Under the pieces are notes generated by a model that did not search any database, was not told the origin of the DNA, and was given only the letters and a program-made list of their open reading frames with translations. 47,067 nucleotides of DNA from a virus: positions 1-47,067 of the IMG/VR virus record IMGVR_UViG_3300020056_000045; one strand, 5' to 3'. The first letter of the stretch is position 1; each line of letters starts with the position of its first letter. The translations under genes and the position numbers were made by a program. Positions 30,401-36,100 of the stretch are shown one piece after another.

Positions 30401-32666
30401 AGGGGAATCAGTAATTACTCTTGGAAATCACAAATTAAAAGTCGGTGATTATATCTTATTAGAAAAAGAGTCACTAACATTTAGCTGTGGTTCACCTGCT
30501 GAAAATATTTCACACCCAAGAGTTACAGATCCAGCATTTGAAAAACCACTTAAAATTACAGCAGTCACAACAAACACTGTAACTGTTCAAGTTGGTTACG
30601 CAAAAGGCTATCAAGGAGCTCATACATTCGTCAGTGCAACAACAGACGGCATTAAACAAGTTATTGGAAATACAAGCAAGCAATTCAAAGACGGATACAC
30701 AGCTCGTCGTCATATCGCGATGGAAGCAAAAGATCTTGCAATGATGGTTGCAAATATCGCTTATGATAATAATCCAACTAACTTGCCAGCAAGAGTTGAG
30801 CCATTCACTAACTGGATACCAGAAACTCTTATCGATCAGAAAAACTTGATTGATGATAAACTTACTACACTAGTGGAGAGCATGATTGAATTTATCTCAA
30901 CAGAGTATAAAGGAATTAGCTATCCTAAAGAAAAATGCCGCAGGGATGTTGGAATTATTGTTGATGCTCTATCACACGACATTAACTACTCAACAAACTA
31001 TGCTATGAGACTTGTTGCTAATATGTACTTTGATAACGCTGTAAGTGTATTACCGTTCGATCAAAGAAAACAGACAGCCGACTTCTACGCAGAAATGGCA
31101 AATCTAGTAAGTGACGTTGCACAAGAGTTGGCTATTGGCCAAGATACATCTAACCCAGCTGCTACAGTAACTCAAGGTAACGATTTAGCAGATCTTGTCA
31201 GAATGGTAGAGGAAGCAATTAGAAGAAATTCACTTGACGCTCTTCCAGAGATTGTTGAGCCAGATACATCATGGGTCTCAGCAGATAAGATTGCTGCAGG
31301 AAGATTAATTGATAATAATCTTGACGAATTAGCAGATGATGTTACTCAATATATCTCTGATAATTTCTCAATTATAGATTACAGCAAAGCAAAATGCCGC
31401 AGAGACTCAGGTTACTTAATTGATGCTATGAGTTGGGATCTTAACTATGGCGGCAACTTAGCATCTCGCTGGAACGCAGACTTCTACTATTGGAATGGAA
31501 CACTAAGAATTCCAGAAAATACAAGAGTTGCAACTGCGCAGTCTTATAGACAGCTTGGTAAAATTGTAAGTGAAGTTGTAACAGGATCTTATCCTGGCCA
31601 AAAACTTCGCCCAGAAATGGGATCTGAAGCAGAGGCAAAACAAGCTTATGAAAATGGCTTAATCTTCTATAACGCACTATTCTATAACACACCAAAATCT
31701 CTAGGCCCAACTATCGAGCCAGACTTTACATGGAATGATAATGTTACTAAACAGTTCAGATTTGCTAAAGATATTTTGGCAAATAACAAAGTTAAATTAC
31801 AACGTGAAGTTCAAAGATTTATTACACAAACTTATAAATTTATTGACTTACCAAAAACATATCGTGACGGCGGAAACTTACTTAAAATTATCGCAAACGA
31901 CTTTAGATATATCGATGCCTCTCAAACTCCACAAGAGGAAGGAACAGATAAATCTACAAGATCCTTCGCGGCCGCATTATTTAACATCGACTCACAACAC
32001 GTATTCCCAGTCTTTAATCCTCCGGCAACCTTCAGCGATTGGAGAAAATTGAGATTTAAAGGAACAGCTGCTACAGTTTCAGACTTAGCAAACCTTGAAA
32101 ATCCAAAAAGATGGTATGCACAAATTGTACCGACAGATAATAACGGAAACCGCTACGCTGGTAGAATTTACTACTATAATGGATCAACTTGGTTAGACAG
32201 TGGAGTAGATAACAATACAGATCTTCTCGATGCATTTACTGGCGCTTGGACACAGATGAAATCCTATATAAATACAAATATCGCACCAGATGTAGATCAT
32301 ATTAATATGGTTAACGAGTTAATCGATAATGTATTAATTGAAACAATATTGAGACCTGAGTTCCTAGCATTTGGATCTTTGGTTGAATCTATCGCCCACC
32401 AGTTCAATGGTGCTTCAGCTGGGGTTAACAGAAACGCATTGCCGCTTAACTTTAGAAATATCGGTTCTGCAATTTCTGCTACAGCTTCGGTTCTGTCGGA
32501 AGACGGCGGTAGAATTAGATGGTCAGGATCTGACGAATTAAACAACCAGTTCTTTGCACGAGGACTAAAAATTAATGGTAGAACCGGTAGAATTGAAGGA
32601 AGACCGTTTACCTCATCAGTTAGAAAATTAGCTAGAAGAGCTTCAAACAGTAGGGCAGTACTATAA
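21486..32666 (+). CDS. Giant repeat-built virion protein (3726 residues), probable long tail appendage
   Basis: The longest gene in the window, it starts with MSKISELGPILG, an N-terminal form shared by marine T4-like structural proteins. Residues about 51-400 are a run of N/D/S/T-rich short strands with N-N-x-T/V-I-x-x-S spacing, resembling a pentapeptide-like beta-helix. Residues about 447-790 start with VAVDGDDNNPGSILKPVRTL, the opening of pectate-lyase-like beta-helices, and hold GPGTYYVDEPIVLP and GGCALMDRAVL. From about 838 to 3456 two repeat families alternate. One is a helical unit with a K-C-x-R-D core (11 copies plus one degenerate); the other is a beta unit with A-T-Y-x-P-x-T-G, FSC, SHPR and HTFVSA (9 copies). 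The last 270 residues are unique. No catalytic residues can be assigned. It is probably a long fibre or whisker made of repeated rods. The last base overlaps the next ATG. Confidence 0.85.
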   Translation: MSKISELGPILGINTRSEDLFVIVNLIQGDDGTKNITRKELVEAIQYEVFSHIEITGGTIRNVQMFTSELSNVTINDSVINRNTINDSTLNNSQIYVANAEDVTGLRFDLSNSSIHYSDIDNTTFTDGSIFDSTANNVTITSSYFLDGNMARSSGNNMTFVDSTIDNSIITASEFNDGTANNVVIRNSTFTNGDMYNSTGNNMVFTNSTIDDSTFNNMTIEGAVANNFTITNLNLDEVVMTDVEISRGTIDSVDIANATFIGGLTDVTIANAQITDSDFSNGTGNNVTFTNLVDSTILRSDFSDGTGSNNVFTDTTIEAGVFRDGVIANTTFQGGLNDVTIDDATITDSNQANSNLTDSTFRDGTIEDTIIKNSKFDGAIERVEIANSVIIDSQLINFDVSLDPKFEPMMDDESYFVIRNALTGKTEQLTYKQLNDELGKTTEKALKVHVAVDGDDNNPGSILKPVRTLARASELAIEKAGGNPNRNDINNAIHISVGPGTYYVDEPIVLPDDCALTSTAGQYATVIQKKPGWERTNGIQVGSGCYVQGFGYMNFEVDNFDNPEGGFAIVYRPGALLRRSPYIRDSSQLSNFNRLDVEPPLNPFNSKGTIADLGQEFYLEAGHSPENQFEVDDEVTFSSGASGYISWTTDINSNRQIYVRNLKGNVEVGDTLYAQTGGTGVIERIGIDDFPNRLVGRGGGCALMDRAVLDTDSLYTYLLCFGFTPRTQNGTGYVAKNGAGVNGIGSLSIFTRQAFFALNGGQVTLNNSGSQFGDISMRAKGKTTIVKPAVGTESVFIANSAFGDLIEEKSDDIVNDMIAHLTANTASGGLGYQGYNADKCFRDTGIIVDNVGYDVATNSNYWGRLNGITYRSPISYVVVNEQLTETVGSIEHLKDEMIDGIFVNANTQIQDRISTSLDETLNVLQNGEPLANPITFADTGVGTRTGAREVVQDNREFIIEEFMDWMDNNPDFFAYDSDKCKRDVREYILPAVKYDTMLDTNYNSITAGYAYYFNATRNVAGAQRDETVAAYQRLRDTTDDLVQANSAAFAAEAYYKFNNVIDILKQSGTRYDPTDASYDPATGDFTVTIGTHGLEVGNYILLMPEGFTFTCDTDGNKLEFKHPRKSDPAFKSAMPITAKTATTITVNVGSTGYTGVHTFVDALDGSVIEMGETYTFSDDAGITAANRNARKQLQSNKGFIQDYMMDWADDEWFFYDSKKCQRDTNAYIVPAVLRDMQLGTNFNSVQNGIAYRQAITSVVPDSQLSETVGAFSHLRDEISETLTDNIAIAKTEEAFNEIIGIMQKDGREYTPTNATYNPTTGESVITIENHEFEIGDMITLAKEGLTFYCANTATGANTSISHPRATDPAYQSPLQITAATDTTITVYVGDANGYTGAHTFQRAKLNAVKQYANVKSSHTPTTATYNPTTGIMVATIGDHNIQPGDTIVMDKESITFSCANTDTLVVTNISHPRVTDPAFNSLTQVTSVTANTITIDVGAVPNGYAGAHTFVSASSNAIKTISFANGRFTPSTATYDPITGIFTATIGEHNLVVGDKIKIADESITFSCGSPAEEISHPRPTDPASGAELVISAVTDNTITVNVGNAGTYTGAHTFVSAQPFAITLATPYNGKYTPSNATYDPQTGDMTVDIGQHNLRVGKWISIADESITFSCANGAINSELSHPRVNEPAFRQPVRITGVTGTAITFNVGNAGGYANTHTFVSAETDCIDTNAIYWTDAAKIDSFHTPSTATYNPATGVMELTMGADHGFTTDDHIEFKPNSITFSCANTSTGQTIEISHPRIGEPNYQKPLAISAVTSTTITVNPGAVPNGYAGAHTFVSAEEGSVIKTRTTRDGLNAAEQLKNNKVFLQDEVDAWIRDNYFVYNDEKCFRDTGLILDSVRRDFATDSNVNSVFAGLAYRSGNASTNTVITEQLTETVGAIAWLRDEIRGNILSGTAENRANTAFNEIIDIMQNDIAAADTRTFGGGYVSDEAYEAKAILQANKQFIIDETTAWIANNHPDLTYDSAKCERDVGYFIDSVSWDIQHGSNASTVNNSRLYFDNAVSVLGKNERAPTAEAFEHISNIAGQIVRNELVFDLQQGASTQTRADNTTYTPTNATYDPTTGIMVATIGTHSYVPGDRISIAEESITFSCANGAVVTNISHPRSTDPAFNVPITITDTTSTTITVDVGAIPNGYANNHTFVSATANAIKSATVQPTYTPTNATYDPVTGIFTATIGTHRLEKGDYIIMDEEAITFSCANTATGAITQISHPRATDPYFNRPVEILEADDTTITMNVGAAPNGYAGVHYFEGSNADAIRKSAPPAIADKVNDLFKIVADMVRGNDFSELPTIVEPTLTGTGYNSAINAQFNKVWGNTPKYQEEIIQFIREEYNGLAYDTDLCYRDVGLIVDAIREDLEYGGDAATIDAAGYYFKNAVSILPYDQREPTRLAFEHLATVAESVITETTVTPTTGNSTAQNTSGTAGTSTIAATAKDLINVISGLIDDNIVIPDYAGSLDITQKVNARLDEKFPVANTATLPLVEPSRTFARKALQKNKDFIQDEVVAYINNRYFVYDEDKCARDTGYILDAVAYDVATGGDYYGKFAGKVYRAGTTSLSKVIDEQLAETVQAIEYLQADIEGRLTGTAKTRATASFNAIKDAMIYDYDPETEAYNFGTAYQNISATNCKDALQANKAFLQAEATAWMTDNYGSIVYDVDKCERDVGYMVDAVCAAVMHNSNASMRDVARVYFENGLSTLPSDQRAVTAELYERLGAMSTQIALKQPVTKSASNAASQVTTGFNTGFATQANSLTDFWTIVADIITDDSLINLPAVTRPGNSAGINYDYNNERDAIRLRTTYLAANINEYLQKTFNYLEYDQVKCRRDVGYMVDAISHDIQYGGNSAMWNAAQIYFVNAVNLLPKDQREPTRAAFTHMAEVMHDVIRNKTVPYRIGKTFTAANATYDVDSGESVITLGNHKLKVGDYILLEKESLTFSCGSPAENISHPRVTDPAFEKPLKITAVTTNTVTVQVGYAKGYQGAHTFVSATTDGIKQVIGNTSKQFKDGYTARRHIAMEAKDLAMMVANIAYDNNPTNLPARVEPFTNWIPETLIDQKNLIDDKLTTLVESMIEFISTEYKGISYPKEKCRRDVGIIVDALSHDINYSTNYAMRLVANMYFDNAVSVLPFDQRKQTADFYAEMANLVSDVAQELAIGQDTSNPAATVTQGNDLADLVRMVEEAIRRNSLDALPEIVEPDTSWVSADKIAAGRLIDNNLDELADDVTQYISDNFSIIDYSKAKCRRDSGYLIDAMSWDLNYGGNLASRWNADFYYWNGTLRIPENTRVATAQSYRQLGKIVSEVVTGSYPGQKLRPEMGSEAEAKQAYENGLIFYNALFYNTPKSLGPTIEPDFTWNDNVTKQFRFAKDILANNKVKLQREVQRFITQTYKFIDLPKTYRDGGNLLKIIANDFRYIDASQTPQEEGTDKSTRSFAAALFNIDSQHVFPVFNPPATFSDWRKLRFKGTAATVSDLANLENPKRWYAQIVPTDNNGNRYAGRIYYYNGSTWLDSGVDNNTDLLDAFTGAWTQMKSYINTNIAPDVDHINMVNELIDNVLIETILRPEFLAFGSLVESIAHQFNGASAGVNRNALPLNFRNIGSAISATASVLSEDGGRIRWSGSDELNNQFFARGLKINGRTGRIEGRPFTSSVRKLARRASNSRAVL
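21640..22690 (+). repeat. Beta-helix-like short strand repeats in the giant protein
   Basis: Encodes residues about 51-400: repeated elements such as GNNMTFVDSTIDNSI, ANNVVIRNSTFTNGD and GNNMVFTNSTIDDST at roughly 20-residue spacing. At DNA level the repeats are diverged, so they are kept by protein selection rather than recent duplication. Confidence 0.7.
23990..31470 (+). repeat. Helical KC-x-RD repeats (11 copies plus one degenerate at about 31855)
   Basis: Each unit has a W/Y-rich helix, then K-C-x-R-D followed by a G/D-Y-x-x-D-A-x-x-x-D helix and a G-x-N turn. Examples are DKCFRDTGIIVDNVGYDVA, AKCERDVGYFIDSVSWDIQ and VKCRRDVGYMVDAISHDIQ. One cysteine is kept in every one of the eleven copies. 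The final copy near 31855 reads KTYRDGG and has lost the cysteine. Confidence 0.8.
24700..30650 (+). repeat. Beta-sandwich-like repeats of about 95 residues (nine copies)
   Basis: Copies begin near 24700, 25410, 25737, 26067, 26382, 26722, 27826, 28148 and 30367. The shared frame is (T/S)-x-A-(T/S)-Y-(D/N)-x-x-(T/S)-G, G-x-H, a F-x-C strand, (S)-HPR-x-x-(D/E)-P, T-I-T-V-x-V-G and H-(T/Y)-F. Copies 2-6 follow one another directly; the others are separated by helical units. I recognise this domain from other marine phage structural proteins. Confidence 0.8.
32267..32274 (+). promoter_or_regulatory. Intragenic TATAAATA, possible extra late promoter
   Basis: This is an exact late-promoter octamer inside the giant gene, about 400 bases before ATG 32666. 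It could give separate transcription of the 146-residue protein and the collagen-like fibre, but it may be a chance match within codons (SYINTN region). Confidence 0.3.
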
Positions 32667-33106
32667 TGGCATTTGCAAACAACGATTTCGACACAATAGA
32701 AACGTCCCAGGCACCCGACGCTAAACCGGTAGCCGTCAACCTTTCGGTATCAACGAATTGGCAAATTCTTATTGAAGTTCCAAAATATGAAGTTCCGGAG
32801 CTAATCTTTGGTGGTTCTACAACCGTGGAACCTGGAGTTGGCGAAGTTATTTCTCCACTCATCGTTTGTAACTATAGTGCTAATACAGTTAAAATTGATA
32901 TTAGAACACATAGATACGCAGAAAACGATGAGTACTGGGTAGTAAGAAATATGCCAATCCCATCTTACGATACTTTTGCTTTACCATTAAATGGCCAATT
33001 CTTTTCATCAGGCGATACTTTAGAAATTAAAGCAGATCAGAACTTGTGTGCAGACGCAACATTATCATTTACATTAGGCCAATCCGAGGAAGACGATGTC
33101 GAGTAG
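32666..33106 (+). CDS. Small virion structural protein
   Basis: This 146-residue protein starts one base inside the giant gene stop (TAATG). It is beta-rich and includes WQILIEVPKYEVPELIFGG, CNYSANTVKIDIRTH and YWVVRNMPIPSYDTFALPLN followed by SSGDTLEIKADQNLCADATL. This reads like a small beta-sandwich of the type used for virion decoration or as an adaptor between fibres. Similar sequences are familiar from marine T4-like structural regions, but I cannot name a function. It ends acidic (EEDDVE) and overlaps the next gene by eleven bases. Its place between two giant appendage genes fits a connector or assembly factor. Confidence 0.7.
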   Translation: MAFANNDFDTIETSQAPDAKPVAVNLSVSTNWQILIEVPKYEVPELIFGGSTTVEPGVGEVISPLIVCNYSANTVKIDIRTHRYAENDEYWVVRNMPIPSYDTFALPLNGQFFSSGDTLEIKADQNLCADATLSFTLGQSEEDDVE

Positions 33107-36100
33107 ATTTTCAAGTTTTAGAGGGCGTACTGTTACCTTTGGAATAGGTATTCCGCAGAACGTTAATAACCTAGACCCAGTTGCATTTGAAGGTGCTATC
33201 GTCTATACTGATGATGGTAAAATCAAATATTCTGATGGTACAGCCTGGCAAGAACTTGACGGAGGTGCTGCCAATAATACCGTCCAAGGCGTTCAAGGTA
33301 TACAAGGGATCCAAGGTTTACAGGGCGATTATGGCCCTGGTTTTACAATTATTGGTTCCTCTTCTGTAGCAGCTAATAATGCATATTTAGATACAAACTT
33401 CCCAACGGCAGTTACGGGTGATACTGTTATTGACCAATCTGATGATACTCTTTGGGTATTTGATGGAACTGATTGGATTAATATTGGTTCTTTCCGTGGT
33501 GTACAAGGTTTCCAAGGTGTTCAAGGTGACCAGGGTGTACAAGGTACCATCGGTGAAGAGGGTATCCAAGGTTCTCGTGGTTATCGTGGTATTCAAGGTC
33601 TTCAAGGTTTCCAAGGTGCACAAGGTATTCAAGGCCCGATTGGTATACAAGGTGTTCAAGGCTTACAAGGACCTCAAGGTATTCAAGGCGACCAAGGTAC
33701 TCAAGGAGTCCAAGGTATCCAAGGTATCCAAGGCCTACAAGGCATAACTGGTAATACTGGTATTCAAGGTGCAACGGGTATTCAAGGTCTACAAGGTTTT
33801 CACGGAGATGATTCCGGAAACATTTTAGAATTTACTTTAAATGACGGAATTACATGGGCTGATCCTGGGGCTGGCGGTATTAGATTTAACGCGGCAGCTG
33901 CAAATACAGATACATTTAATTCTGTCACACGTATTTTCTGGGACGATGTCGATGCTTATGGTGTAGATGTAACAGGCTTATATGACGCAGTCACTGCAGC
34001 ATCTTCAACAAATAAAGCATATGTTAAAATCACAAAAAGAGGCGCGCCCGGAAAATACGTAATTTTCTCAGTCCAAGATATGGTGGACTCTGGCGGTGCC
34101 AATACTTATTATGAATCTCAAGTTACTTATGTTTCTGGCACAGCAATAAAATATGACTTTGTTGAAGCCAACTCAAGCGTAACTATTAACCACGAATTAA
34201 TGGTAGATATGGATATCAGCGGTGACCGCGGCTTCCAAGGAGTACAAGGTATCACCGGTATCCAGGGCCAAAGAGGTATCCAAGGTAATACAGGTATCCA
34301 GGGTATTCAAGGTATTTCTAATCAAGGTGTTCAAGGTATTCAAGGCCAACGCGGCATTCAAGGTAATACTGGTATCCAAGGTGTACAAGGTATTCAGGGC
34401 CCACAAGCTGCTCAAGGTATCCAAGGTATAACTGGCTTCCAAGGTACACAGGGTTTCCAAGGATTACAAGGAGACCAAGGTACGCAGGGTATTCAAGGTG
34501 ACCAAGGTACTCAAGGTATTCAAGGCGACCAAGGTACTCAAGGAGTACAAGGTATCACCGGTATCCAAGGTGGAACTGGTCTACAAGGTAATACTGGCGC
34601 TCAAGGTGTTCAGGGTATACAAGGACAGCGTGGTCTTCAAGGTAACACAGGCTTACAAGGTATACAAGGTCCGCAATCTGTGCAAGGTATTCAAGGTTTC
34701 ACCGGTATTCAAGGTGCCCAAGGACTGCAGGGTGAAAAGGGTATTTACGGTGGCTTAAGTTTCGAGTGGAACTTTACGGCTAATACTGCTGGAGCACCTG
34801 GAACAAGCAAATTCCATTTTGATAACGCTAATCCAGCATTAGCAACTACTATCTTTATTGACGATATTCCAGATGACCAATACACTTCAGAGGTTGATGA
34901 GTTATTTGATTATTTAGCAGCTATTCCTACAAGTAATGGTTCTGAAAAAGGCCATATTAAAATTCAGTTGGCTGAAAGTTCAAACGGACCAGGCGGCCAT
35001 CATTGGGTAATTTATTCGTTTGAGGATTTTCAGTGGGATTCTGGCTCTAAAAACTGGGGTTATTTTGATGTAACATATATCGATGGTAATGTTACTAACT
35101 GGCAAACAGAGGCTGCAGGCCCGCATGGCAATAAAACTGTAATTACATTTATTCCTACCGGTCCTCGTGGTATTCAGGGTCAACGTGGTATCCAAGGTAA
35201 TACGGGTATTCAAGGTTTACAAGGTATAGCTAACCAAGGTGTACAAGGTATTACAGGTCTTCAAGGTTTCACCGGTATTCAAGGTAACACGGGCCCACAG
35301 GGTGTTCAAGGTTGGCAGGGTACTACAGGTATTCAAGGTAGCACGGGCTTACAAGGTAATACTGGTGCCCAAGGTGTACAAGGTATTACTGGATCCGCCG
35401 GTGCACAGGGTACACAAGGTATCCAAGGTGTGCAAGGTCAGAAAGGTGGCTTTGGCGGTGCAACATTTGATTACACATTCGATAATACAACATCAGCTGG
35501 CGACCCAGGCGTTGGTAAACTTAGATTAAACAACTCATCTGTTTCATCTGCTACTTTAATGTTTATTGATGATCGCGATGATAACTTTAACGATATTCAA
35601 TCATATCTAAGAACGATCGATGACTCAACATCCGATATTAAAGGCCACTTTAAAATTATTGATGCGGCAGACGTTCAAAACTTTGCAATCTTTACTGTTG
35701 ATGGATTAACAGAAGCATCAGGTTACTTTGCGGTTGATTGTACTCATGTTAACTCGTCAGTTTCTGCTTTTGCTAACAACCTAGATATTCGTATTACATT
35801 TGCTAGAACTGGTGACCAAGGTGATACTGGTCCACAGGGTGCTCAAGGTACTACTGGTTTCCAGGGTGCAGATGGTTTACAAGGTGCTGACGGATCTGGT
35901 GCTCAAGGTGTTCAGGGTATACAAGGTATTACCGGCTCTCAAGGTGCAAGTGGTACTAATGGTACAAACGGTGTTCAAGGTTCTCAAGGTACCCAAGGGC
36001 ACCAAGGTATCCAAGGTATTACTGGAGATACTGGATCTGACGGTGCACAAGGTACGCAAGGTGTCCAAGGTATTACTGGTTCGGCCGCATCGCAAGGTAT

